A stretch of DNA of 8,745 nucleotides, from the NCBI GenBank assembly GCA_023230665.1, contig JALNWY010000127.1, positions 1 through 8,745 of the forward strand, read 5' to 3'. Made by a program: the position numbers and the translations under genes. Origin of the DNA: Deltaproteobacteria bacterium. GTDB taxonomy: Bacteria > Desulfobacterota > Desulfomonilia > UBA1062. The notes below the pieces were generated by a model. It was given only the letters and a program-made list of their open reading frames with translations. It had not been told where the DNA came from and did no database searches. Below are positions 1 through 6,284 of the stretch, piece by piece; positions within the stretch are counted from its first letter, which is position 1; the number at the start of each line of letters is the position of its first letter.

Positions 1-485
1 CCCCCGGTTACGGTCATACCCTTTTCAACAGTCAAGTGGCCGGTGACCCGTGTCTCTGGGGCATCTATGGTGGCCTTCGGGGTGCGGACCAGGACAGGCC
101 CGGCAGCCTCTATCGTTATCGGGCCGACAGCATTGACGGAAAGCACATGACTATCCCTGTCATACTCGACGGTGGTTCCATCGTCAAATGCGATGTGATG
201 CTTTTCCACTCCGGAGCACGGCGTCACGTCCGCGCTGGAATACAACGCGCCAAGAATGCAGCCGTCTTCACCCCGAGAATCCAGCATCAGCGCCACGTGC
301 TCGCCCACGTCGGGCATGAAATAATGCTTGTCCCGGCAGGTCTTGGGGACCAACACCGGGAGCCAGTGCGTGATCAGGTTGTCCAGCGCGGGCAGGCGAA
401 CCTTAGCCCTGCATGTCGCCTCGGCGATCTCTACAACGATGCCGAACTGGAGGGTGGCCGCCGCTTCTCCGAAGGTGCTATTCAT
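1..485 (-). CDS. V: Baseplate spike protein (P2 GpV-like), 3' partial
   Basis: From ATG 485 an open frame of 161 codons runs off the left edge without a stop, so it is easily missed by ORF finders that require one. The product starts M-N-S-T-F-G-E-A-A-A-T-L-Q-F-G-I-V-V-E and continues with an OB-like domain (ATCRAKVRLPALDNLITHWL, then PVLVPKT, PDVGEHVALMLDSRGEDGCI, LGALYSSADVTP). This is the GpV/gp5-OB family. After residue 100 the sequence is short strands in succession (HIAFDDGTTVEYDRDSHVLSV, GPITIEAAGPVLVRTPKATI, TRVTGHLTVEKGMTVTGG), as in the triple beta-helix of the P2 V spike, which punctures the host outer membrane. P2 V is about 211 residues, so the tip is missing here. It overlaps the end of D by 8 bases; AAGGAGG at 492-498 is 6 bases upstream of the ATG. 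Confidence 0.92.
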   Translation of the reverse strand, partial: MNSTFGEAAATLQFGIVVEIAEATCRAKVRLPALDNLITHWLPVLVPKTCRDKHYFMPDVGEHVALMLDSRGEDGCILGALYSSADVTPCSGVEKHHIAFDDGTTVEYDRDSHVLSVNAVGPITIEAAGPVLVRTPKATIDAPETRVTGHLTVEKGMTVTG

Positions 486-1506
486 CGCCTCCCTCCTTCA
501 CGCGCTTGGCCTCAAACTCGGTCACATAGCCGCCGGAGCGCCCTATGGAGTGGGTGGCCTGGGTGACGAGATACAGTCCGTTCAGCCGCCGAAGGCCGTG
601 GATATCAACGATGGCACCGGCCACGATCTTAGGATCGCCCGGCAGCGTCCCATTGAGGGCCACCTTGTCCTGTTCCCTGCGCTGCTGCTCGGCCTCGGCA
701 ATAGCTTTTGCCTGTGCCGCGCTGCGCGCCCGGACGTGCTGCTTGTTCTCATCCTGGGCCGTTACCGTATCCTGGGACGCAACGTCTCCGGCCTGCGCCT
801 GCTGTTCGACAACCTCCTTCGTGTCCGGGTTGTGGTAGCGGACGGACGTCTTCGACGGCACATCGGTCACCTTGTCGGCATAGCGCCAGGAGGTGAGATC
901 GGAAGGATATAGGGTTCTGACCGGCGACTGCTCTGCGAGACTGCCAGCGCGAGCGACCACAAGAGTGCGGTTGTTGTCGCAGAGCTTGGCCGTATAGCCA
1001 TACTCCCGGCAAAGCCGCACCACAAAAGCCCAATCCGTTTCCTGGTACTGCGTAACCCGGTCAATGGCGATCTCGTCAATCTCTCCGCTGACCTTGGCTC
1101 CGATGCGCTTGGCCGCCTGTGCGACAATGGCCTTCAAGGTCGTGTTCTCATACGCCTTGCCCCTGCGGGTCCGCACCTGCCTGGTGATGCCGGTGGACAA
1201 GGCTCTGATCCTGACCACGGATGGCGGCCCGGATATCTCGACCTCGTCGACGTCGAAGCCTCCGGCGGAAACCAAGCGCTGGTGCGCATAACCGTATTCA
1301 AGGCTCATCTCGGCACCCTTGTCGGGATACCACGCGCCCAGCCAGCGCCCATCATCGTCGCCGAGGGTGACGTCCAGCTCGTCGGACTGTCCAGTCAGCC
1401 GGTCGGTGTAGCGCACTTCGGTCACATAGGCGGAAAGATCCGCAGTCACGTCGCGGCCGGAATAGACGATACGGAAAGACGGTTGGAGGACGGTCATCTT
1501 TTCCAT
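478..1506 (-). CDS. D: Baseplate hub protein (P2 GpD-like)
   Basis: A 342-residue hub that would join the end of the tail tube to the spike, of the gp27/VgrG-N fold class. Landmarks: FRIVYSGRDVTADLSAYVTE (11-30); DELDVTLGDDDGRW (42-55) with the 'L-x-V-x-L-x-D' typical of the family; QYQETDWAFVVRLCREYGY (153-171), the 'q-E-t-d-w-a-F-l-x-R-l' motif; an alanine-rich helix 258-285; and GTLPGDPKIVAGAIVDIHGL, THSIGRSGGYVTEFEAKRV near the end. P2 D is about 387 residues; it also regulates late genes in P2 satellites, which is not claimed here. Two starts are possible: ATG 1506 with GGAAGGG at 1515-1521 (13-base overlap with X), or ATG 1497, which would make an ATGA overlap but has a poorer Shine-Dalgarno sequence. 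I keep 1506. Confidence 0.93.
   Translation of the reverse strand: MEKMTVLQPSFRIVYSGRDVTADLSAYVTEVRYTDRLTGQSDELDVTLGDDDGRWLGAWYPDKGAEMSLEYGYAHQRLVSAGGFDVDEVEISGPPSVVRIRALSTGITRQVRTRRGKAYENTTLKAIVAQAAKRIGAKVSGEIDEIAIDRVTQYQETDWAFVVRLCREYGYTAKLCDNNRTLVVARAGSLAEQSPVRTLYPSDLTSWRYADKVTDVPSKTSVRYHNPDTKEVVEQQAQAGDVASQDTVTAQDENKQHVRARSAAQAKAIAEAEQQRREQDKVALNGTLPGDPKIVAGAIVDIHGLRRLNGLYLVTQATHSIGRSGGYVTEFEAKRVKEGGDE
492..498 (-). promoter_or_regulatory. Ribosome binding site for the spike gene V
   Basis: AAGGAGG, 6 bases before ATG 485, within the 3' end of D. A second GGAGG lies directly beside the ATG. It fixes the V start and shows that V is translated from inside D, as part of one message. Confidence 0.8.
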
Positions 1507-1703
1507 GGGGGCAACCCTTCCGTGTCGGCCGAGGACTCAATGACGGGGATGCGCAGCTTGATGCCGGACGGCAAGGCGTCCGACACCGGCGCATGCGGAT
1601 TCTGCTCGATGAGCATGCCGATGTACGCCACGTCGCGGTAATACCGCCAGGAGATCATGTCCCAGCGTTCCCCGTCTGTCGTGATGTGTTGCAGAAAAAT
1701 CAT
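1494..1703 (-). CDS. X: Tail protein X (LysM-like)
   Basis: A 69-residue protein with the family core: T-D-G-E-R-W-D-M-I-S-W-R-Y-Y at residues 9-22, IGMLIEQNPHAPVSDALPSG at 28-47, then an I-K-L-R-I-P-V-I end. P2 X is about 67 residues. The fold is LysM-like; in phage tails it sits around the hub at the tube-baseplate junction. In P2 the X gene is far away with lysis and head-completion genes, whereas here it lies between U and D, next to its likely partners. ATG 1703 overlaps the U stop as ATGA, with AAGGGGCG about 8 bases before it. The stop falls inside the start region of D. Confidence 0.93.
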   Translation of the reverse strand: MIFLQHITTDGERWDMISWRYYRDVAYIGMLIEQNPHAPVSDALPSGIKLRIPVIESSADTEGLPPWKR

Positions 1704-2590
1704 AGCTGTACGCCCCTTATGGCGACCTTTGCCGCGATGCCGGACAGGGCCGGTCGCACATCCATAAGCGCCTCGGCGGCTCTGCGCGCCGATCGCGCTG
1801 CGCTCACAGCCCCTTCGGCGGTGCGTATGGCGTCCGAAGCAAAGCCCAGCTCGCTTTTTGCGGAGTTGTAGGCCGCCGTCACGTCAGAGGCTCCAGGAAG
1901 AGAGGATATCGCGGAAAAGGCCGCGATGGGTAGCCTGGACGCAATGGCCCGGAGATCGTCGGAAAGCTCTCTGGCCGCCTGCAGCGCCGACTCTCCCTCG
2001 GAAAGAAGCCTGGCGGCCATGCTCGCGGTGCGCTCTGCGGCCTGGGAAACTTCGGAGGTCGAGGAAACCGCCTGGCTGACAGCCTTTGCCGCTTCCGGAG
2101 CGGGAGCCGTATCCTGCCCCAACACCGTGGACAGAACGTCCGTGCTCGCGGTGACTGGCGGAACGTACATGCCACGAGAAAAGACTCCAGGGGGATTCGG
2201 CTTGGCCGGATCGCCGACGTACTCCCGAAGGCGCAGCGACGCCTCCAGCGAGATCACTGTCCCGGCACCGTTCGTCTGGCGATAGGTCACGGACAGGTCG
2301 ACGATGACAAAGACACCGCGATATTCGCCGTTGCCAAGAACGAAGTCCAAAGGCGTGGCGGCGTCCATGTGGTCCTTCAGGCCCCGAACCTCGTCCGCAG
2401 GGTTGCACCATGACGAGTGTAGCGTGACGCTGAAAGACAGCTCGTCCGGGCTCCACCCGGTATGCTGCATGGCTGGCTTTCTGCCGATAAGCGCATGCTC
2501 GGAAAAGCTGGACCCATAGCGGATATCAAGCCCGTCCATCCACGATACGACTTCAAGTTCCGTTTCCCCGAGGGTGGCGTACAGACTCAT
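1700..2590 (-). CDS. U: GpU-domain tail/baseplate protein with long helical C-terminal extension
   Basis: Residues 1-130 have the P2 GpU pattern: a short strand with ELEVVSWMDGLDIRYG, then SEHALIGRKPAMQHTGWSPD, SFSVTLHSSWCNP, a helix DEVRGLKDHMDAATPLDFVL, GNGEYRGVFVIVDLS, and VISLEASLRLREYV. P2 U (about 159 residues) is a tail component needed for completion and sits after the tape measure, as here. The protein is 296 residues: after a proline/glycine linker (128-147) come about 140 residues that are alanine-, serine- and glutamate-rich and nearly all helical (160-278), with a 222-240 break. No known catalytic motif is visible. ATG 2590 has AAGGAGG at 2599-2605 with an 8-base spacer and overlaps the tape measure stop (ATGA). 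The Mu equivalent in this position is gp43 (N, DNA-circulation-like), but the domain matches GpU better. The extension's role is unknown. Confidence 0.85.
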   Translation of the reverse strand: MSLYATLGETELEVVSWMDGLDIRYGSSFSEHALIGRKPAMQHTGWSPDELSFSVTLHSSWCNPADEVRGLKDHMDAATPLDFVLGNGEYRGVFVIVDLSVTYRQTNGAGTVISLEASLRLREYVGDPAKPNPPGVFSRGMYVPPVTASTDVLSTVLGQDTAPAPEAAKAVSQAVSSTSEVSQAAERTASMAARLLSEGESALQAARELSDDLRAIASRLPIAAFSAISSLPGASDVTAAYNSAKSELGFASDAIRTAEGAVSAARSARRAAEALMDVRPALSGIAAKVAIRGVQL

Positions 2591-5334
2591 GCGGGAGACC
2601 TCCTTGCGTGATCCCGCTCGTATCGGGACATCAGGCGCTCAAACTCGGCGAAGCTGAGACTCATGGCCTCCTTCACCTGCTCGCGCACACCTCCACCGCC
2701 CTGTCCAACATGAATAACAGGGGCGAAGGTGACGTTCATGCCTCCTCGGCCAGCTCCGGCAGCAGCGCCAGCTCCACCCCCGGCGTTCCGACCGGCAAGA
2801 GCCTGGAGCGGAACCGTGGGAAGGCTCGGTGTAGCAGCCTTCGACATCTCGCCAGCCGCGCGGGCCACCTCTCCGGCGCTCCCCTTCATGCCTACGGCAA
2901 GACCGGCCCCGAGCATGCCGCCCAGACCGGCGAACACGCGCGAGGGAGACCGGATGCCAAGCAGACTCTTGAACGAGCCGACAATATTTCCAGCAAGCTC
3001 GGAAAGACCTGATTTCAGGCTCTCCCACCCTTGCTTGAGGCCGCCGAGCAGGCCGCCGATGATCTGCGCGCCGAGCTTGATAAACTCCAGGGGCAGCATG
3101 GCCAGGCGGAGAGGGAGCCCGATAACAAGCCGGATAATAGTGCCGATGGCCGATCCGAACTTTTGCCCCAGCGACTGCGCGGCTCCGCCGGTATCTTCGA
3201 CCGGCTGCAGCAGAGCCTTCACCCAAGACCAGACCTGGCCGAGCGCATCCGCTACCGGCTTCACGATCCATGCGACCGGGGCAAAGGCCGTGCGCATGGC
3301 GTCGCCAACAGGCTTGAGTGCCGAGGACAAGCCCTGGAACATACCAACAAAGAATCCCTTGATGGGTTTCCAGAACTTCCAGATCAGGAGCGCGGCCCCG
3401 GCAATGGCGATGCCGATCCAGCCGATGGGACTGAGCAGCATGGCGCGGCCAAGCCAGAGAACGGCTTGTCCGATCATGCGGAACGAAGAAAAGAGAGCTT
3501 TCCCGGCTACAACGGGACTGCGCAGCGTAGCGCGTCCCCACCACAGCGCGGCCTGGGCGGAGGACTTGAGCCCGGAAACAAGACCTCTTCCGGCGATCGC
3601 GGGAAGCGGCCGGAGAGAAGATCCGAAACGCAGTGCGCCCTGCCGGGCCGACTGGAGACCTGCGGAAAAAGAGCCGGACAGAGCAGCGCCAGAGGCTTTT
3701 GCCGAGGCGGCAATGGCGGCCAGGCGAATCTGGGGAACCTTGAGCGGACCGCCGAGACTCGCAATGCTCCCCATGTGAGAAGCCAGCCAGCCGGAAGCTG
3801 CGGACAGCCTGCCGGTCACCGCTGCGAACTTGCCGACGTTGCCAGCCTGCATGGCCATCATCGCACCCTGGACGGACGCCTTGACGGAGCGCCAGCGGGC
3901 TATACTGGACCAGAGGCTGCCGCCGAGAAGGTGGTAGCCAGCCCTGGCCGCGAGACTTGCAGCCTTGAACGTCAGGAGCACGGCGGCGGCCTTGCCGATG
4001 GCAGAGACAAGCTCCGGATTTGCGGTCGCCCACTCGGCCATCGCAACAATGAGCGGCCGGAGCGTGGAGAAAGTCCCTTTCAGCGCAGGCAAAAGAGCGG
4101 TGCCGAGGTTGGTGCTCAGCTCGGAAACGGCGTTCTTCAGGAGCTGCAGCTCGTTCTCGGTGGTCGCCGCCCTGGCAGCAAACTCGTTCTCCATGGAGCC
4201 TTCGACGCGCGGCAGGACGGCGAGAGCGTCCGTATAGGTCTTAACAGACCCGGCCAGTACGGCGACGTCGTCAGCGTATTCAAGGCCGAACATATCGACC
4301 AGCAGGCCGGTGCGCTCCGAGTTCGGCACCTTCTCCAAGGCTTTCAAAAAGCTAATCAGCGCGCCCTGGGCGTCGGTGGCGATAGCCTTCTTGAGCCCGC
4401 CAGCGGACATGCCCATAGAGGCAAGCGCTTCCTGAAATTTCGTACCCTGCTTGTCGGCGGTGGCCAGCTTGGTCAGCATGCCGTTGATCGCCATCCCGGC
4501 CACTTCCGGCGGCTTGCCAAGGGATATCAGCGCGCTCGACAGGGCAGCCGCGCCGTCGGCGCTCAAGCCGAACTGCCGTGCGACACCGCCGACACGAGAC
4601 AGCGCGCTCACGATATCCCGCGCCTTTGCCGGGGACTCGTTGGAAAGCTGGTTAATCACGTCGCCCAGGTGGCCGATGCTGCCGATCGGAATCTGATAGA
4701 CGTTCGCCACCTTGGCCATGGAATCGCCTGCCGCTTCTGCGGACATATCAAAGGCGACAGCCATCTTGGCCGTGGTCTCTATGAAGCCCGGCAAGTCCTT
4801 GAGGGCAACGCCGAGCTGCCCGCCGGACGCCGCGAGCTGGGCCAGTTCCACAGCGGAAAGAGGGATTCGGCGGGACAGCATCTTGATACTGTCTCCAAGC
4901 CCGTTCAGCTCCGCCTCCGACCCGTCGACAACCTTTCGCACGTCGGCCATGGCGGATTCAAAGGCCATGGCCGAACGAGCCGGGGCCGCAAGGGTAGCGC
5001 CCAGGGCGGCAACGCCTACGGCCTGCCCCCACATCTCGCCCATGGCCGCACGGTGCGACGCGGCCTTTTCCTGGGCGCGGGTCAGCCCTTCCAGATTGAG
5101 CTTCGCGGATTCAATACTTCTTCCCAGCCGGTCGTATCTCTTGGCCAGGTCTTCAGGCACCCGGCCAGACGCGCGGAGCCGGGCCACCTCGTCGCCCAGG
5201 CGCGCATGCTCCCTGGAGGCGTCCTCCACCTGGCCGGAAAGCCGGTGGACGGACTGCCCCAAGGATTGCAGCGCGCCCTGGGCGGCGCTGGTGGTCGCTG
5301 AGACCAAGAGACCAAGAGTAAGGGATGATGCCAT
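2587..5334 (-). CDS. T: Tail tape measure protein (TP901/P2 T type)
   Basis: A 915-residue tape measure, which sets tail length and is ejected before DNA. At the usual ~1.5 angstrom per residue it predicts a tail near 135-140 nm. Residues 20-95 are coiled coil with many charged heptads. Residues about 124-375 are the TP901 core: FESAMADVRKVVDGS, AQLAASGGQLGVA, SPAKARDIVSALSRVGGVAR, GLSADGAAALSSALISLG, and LLVDMFGLEYADDVAVLAG. Three 29-residue repeats span about 556-636. A hydrophobic segment at 637-656 (IGWIGIAIAGAALLIWKFWK) and another at 730-765 could be membrane-active on ejection. GIRSPSRVFAGLGGMLG at 793-809 is the C-terminal motif common in these proteins. A glycine/alanine linker (847-865) precedes a final helix. 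ATG 5334 has only a weak GGA Shine-Dalgarno sequence 11 bases after the E' stop. The stop overlaps the next ATG (ATGA). Confidence 0.96.
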   Translation of the reverse strand: MASSLTLGLLVSATTSAAQGALQSLGQSVHRLSGQVEDASREHARLGDEVARLRASGRVPEDLAKRYDRLGRSIESAKLNLEGLTRAQEKAASHRAAMGEMWGQAVGVAALGATLAAPARSAMAFESAMADVRKVVDGSEAELNGLGDSIKMLSRRIPLSAVELAQLAASGGQLGVALKDLPGFIETTAKMAVAFDMSAEAAGDSMAKVANVYQIPIGSIGHLGDVINQLSNESPAKARDIVSALSRVGGVARQFGLSADGAAALSSALISLGKPPEVAGMAINGMLTKLATADKQGTKFQEALASMGMSAGGLKKAIATDAQGALISFLKALEKVPNSERTGLLVDMFGLEYADDVAVLAGSVKTYTDALAVLPRVEGSMENEFAARAATTENELQLLKNAVSELSTNLGTALLPALKGTFSTLRPLIVAMAEWATANPELVSAIGKAAAVLLTFKAASLAARAGYHLLGGSLWSSIARWRSVKASVQGAMMAMQAGNVGKFAAVTGRLSAASGWLASHMGSIASLGGPLKVPQIRLAAIAASAKASGAALSGSFSAGLQSARQGALRFGSSLRPLPAIAGRGLVSGLKSSAQAALWWGRATLRSPVVAGKALFSSFRMIGQAVLWLGRAMLLSPIGWIGIAIAGAALLIWKFWKPIKGFFVGMFQGLSSALKPVGDAMRTAFAPVAWIVKPVADALGQVWSWVKALLQPVEDTGGAAQSLGQKFGSAIGTIIRLVIGLPLRLAMLPLEFIKLGAQIIGGLLGGLKQGWESLKSGLSELAGNIVGSFKSLLGIRSPSRVFAGLGGMLGAGLAVGMKGSAGEVARAAGEMSKAATPSLPTVPLQALAGRNAGGGAGAAAGAGRGGMNVTFAPVIHVGQGGGGVREQVKEAMSLSFAEFERLMSRYERDHARRSPA
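3427..3672 (-). repeat. Three diverged 29-residue repeats inside the tape measure
   Basis: In the protein the segments RQGALRFGSSLRPLP (564-578), AQAALWWGRATLRSP (593-607) and GQAVLWLGRAMLLSP (622-636) line up at a spacing of exactly 29 residues. Each is preceded by a glycine/serine-rich 'S-x-L/F' turn and followed by a small hydrophobic stretch. This is a protein-level repeat; the DNA copies have diverged. The third unit leads straight into the hydrophobic segment. It looks like a helical repeat whose copy number could tune tape length. Confidence 0.6.
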
Positions 5335-5345
5335 GTGATGTCCGG

Positions 5346-5540
5346 TTATTTCTCGGCTTCCGCTTTAGCCTGGCGGGCCGCCTCGGCCAGCCAGAGCCGC
5401 AGCTCTTCAAGGGTTAGCGCGTCTATTTCGGAGGGTTGGAAACGATACCACCGCGCCAGTGCGGCGGCTGCCTGCCACAGATCAGGAAGGGGAATCCAGA
5501 TATCTCTGAAACGCGGCCTGGAGCTTGCGGAAGTCCGCAA
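5346..5540 (-). CDS. E': E' (GpE-like) C-terminal domain of the tail chaperone, overlapping frame
   Basis: An open frame overlapping the 3' end of E and ending in TAA 11 bases before the tape measure start. After the E stop it encodes a segment with ALARWYRFQPSEIDALTLEE, then a charged helix rich in L, W, A, K and E. This matches the P2 GpE' family pattern ('hWpps-e-dam-leEL--Wr-rA'). There is no ATG in this frame. The overlap is open from 5567 to the E stop at 5482, so the domain is most likely joined to E by ribosomal frameshifting, giving a product of about 133-134 residues (P2 E+E' is about 142). An independent start at TTG 5540 is possible, because GGAGG lies 9 bases upstream of it. The given 5' end is that TTG; for a fusion protein the true coding span is 5346..5748. 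The domain is real with good confidence; how it is expressed is inferred. Confidence 0.72.
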   Translation of the reverse strand: MRTSASSRPRFRDIWIPLPDLWQAAAALARWYRFQPSEIDALTLEELRLWLAEAARQAKAEAEK

Positions 5541-5567
5541 GCCCCATTTCCTCCATATCCTCCGGCG
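5482..5567 (-). other. Probable programmed frameshift window between E and E'
   Basis: Here the E frame and the E' frame are both open: E' is closed upstream by a TGA at 5570-5568 and E ends at 5482. Counting positions, E codons start at multiples of 3, while E' codons start one base further in the 3' direction. The shift needed is therefore +1 (equivalently -2), not -1. Candidate slip points seen directly are UUU followed by C at 5511-5508 (Phe tRNA could re-pair on UUC, +1), AGAGA at 5507-5503 (an Arg AGA codon can re-pair exactly two bases back, -2), and the slow UCC-UGA end at 5487-5482 (+1). An internal GGAGG at 5550-5554 lies upstream of these sites, though too far to act as a close-spaced stimulator. 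Which site is used cannot be told from one sequence. Confidence 0.55.
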
Positions 5568-5748
5568 TCATGGGAGGCTCGCACAGGGAGGCCATCAGCC
5601 TGATCTCCTGATCCGCTTCGGTTCCGCCGCCGCGCTGGGCCAGCTTGAGGTCGCGCACCTTGGGGGAGCGCAGGACGATCTTCTTTACGACGGTGCCGTC
5701 GGGCAGGGTCAGGTGTTCCGCCAGGGGAATCTCATTTAATTTGGACAA
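5482..5748 (-). CDS. E: Tail assembly chaperone (P2 gpE-like), TTG start
   Basis: An 88-residue protein in the position of P2 E/Mu gp41, between tube and tape measure, and of the same size (P2 E is about 91). It opens with a strand-rich half (LAEHLTLPDGTVVKKIVLRS, then PKVRDLKLAQRG), continues with EIRLMASLCEPPMTPEDMEE, and ends in a helix with LADFRKLQAAFQRYL. That layout of 'strand pair, then a helix with M-x-x-x-D-x-x-x-L' is typical of phage tail assembly chaperones, which bind the tape measure during assembly and are absent from the virion. The start is TTG at 5748, two bases after the tube stop. No ATG is available in frame nearby, and GGAGG at 5755-5759 is spaced 6 bases from it. The gene overlaps a second frame encoding the E' domain, implying a recoded longer product. 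The family call rests on size, fold pattern and synteny. Confidence 0.85.
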   Translation of the reverse strand: MSKLNEIPLAEHLTLPDGTVVKKIVLRSPKVRDLKLAQRGGGTEADQEIRLMASLCEPPMTPEDMEEMGLADFRKLQAAFQRYLDSPS

Positions 5749-5750
5749 GA

Positions 5751-6272
5751 CTAGCCTCCGATGTTCTCGTTGTATTCAGCCAGAAGATCTTCGCCCCCGG
5801 CCTTGTAGATGTTTTCCAACACGTCGACCTCGACGATATCCTCGCCTCCGGCGGTGATCTTCATGTAGTAGGCGACGAACTCCGTCTCCAATTCGACGTT
5901 CTCGTGCTGCTTCCAGTTGCCGCCGGGGAAGGTCTTGAAGGCCACGGTCAACAGCGCGACGACCGGAACCTCGTCGGTGCGGCCCTGTGCCGTCTGGGTG
6001 TACAGGCTGCCTCTGAGCTGCAGCTGCACGGTCTTGAGGGGGTTGGCGGCCTTCTTGAGCACGTCCGGATACAGGGAGGCCCACTTGACCTTGCCCTCCA
6101 GCTTCTCGAAACCGGCGAACGCTTCAATGCTGCCCACCATGCCCAGAGCCTTGTGCTCGGACATCTTGGCCTTGATCTGCGGCAGCTCCACCTCTTCGGC
6201 CCGGCCAAGCAGGCTCGCGCCGTCAATGTAGACGTTCGCGTTGGTGATGCGGTTGATGGCAATCTTGCTCAT
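5751..6272 (-). CDS. FII: Major tail tube protein (P2 FII-like)
   Basis: A 173-residue tube subunit; rings of it would stack into the inner tail tube through which DNA and the tape measure pass. It aligns with P2 FII (about 172 residues) over its whole length by eye: an N-terminal NANVYIDGASLLGRAEEVEL stretch followed by P-Q-I-K-A-K-M, then HKALGMVGSIEAFAGFEKLE, a KTVQLQLRGSLYTQ strand, a VAYYMKITAGGEDIVEVDVL strand pair, and a C-terminal EYNENIGG resembling the P2 'RRNIGL' end. ATG 6272 lies 12 bases after the sheath stop, with a near-perfect AGGAGG between them (6278-6283), fitting the high output a tube protein needs. The last codons contain the Shine-Dalgarno sequence of the next gene. 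Assignment is confident. Confidence 0.95.
   Translation of the reverse strand: MSKIAINRITNANVYIDGASLLGRAEEVELPQIKAKMSEHKALGMVGSIEAFAGFEKLEGKVKWASLYPDVLKKAANPLKTVQLQLRGSLYTQTAQGRTDEVPVVALLTVAFKTFPGGNWKQHENVELETEFVAYYMKITAGGEDIVEVDVLENIYKAGGEDLLAEYNENIGG
5755..5759 (-). promoter_or_regulatory. Ribosome binding site that fixes the TTG start of E
   Basis: GGAGG on the minus strand, inside the last codons of the tube gene, followed by the 6-base spacer CTAGTC and then TTG at 5748. The spacer contains the tube stop codon TAG, so a ribosome finishing the tube is placed directly at this start. It supports a TTG start over any internal ATG, the first of which would remove much of the conserved N-terminus. 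Confidence 0.75.
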
Positions 6273-6284
6273 ATACGCCTCCTG

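Noticed and set aside
36..912. Plus-strand open frames over the V start and D end
   Set aside because: They are antisense to V and D, whose own frames carry family motifs; they have no conserved content.
2639..4033. 464-codon minus-strand frame inside the tape measure
   Set aside because: It is a different frame of the tape measure, arginine/cysteine/histidine-rich and without a recognisable fold; the tape measure frame carries the conserved motifs.
3031..5301. Very long open frame (756 codons) on the plus strand antisense to the tape measure
   Set aside because: It follows from the GC-rich, alanine-heavy codons of the tape measure. The product is low in hydrophobic structure, rich in R/G/H/Q, and no family is recognisable.
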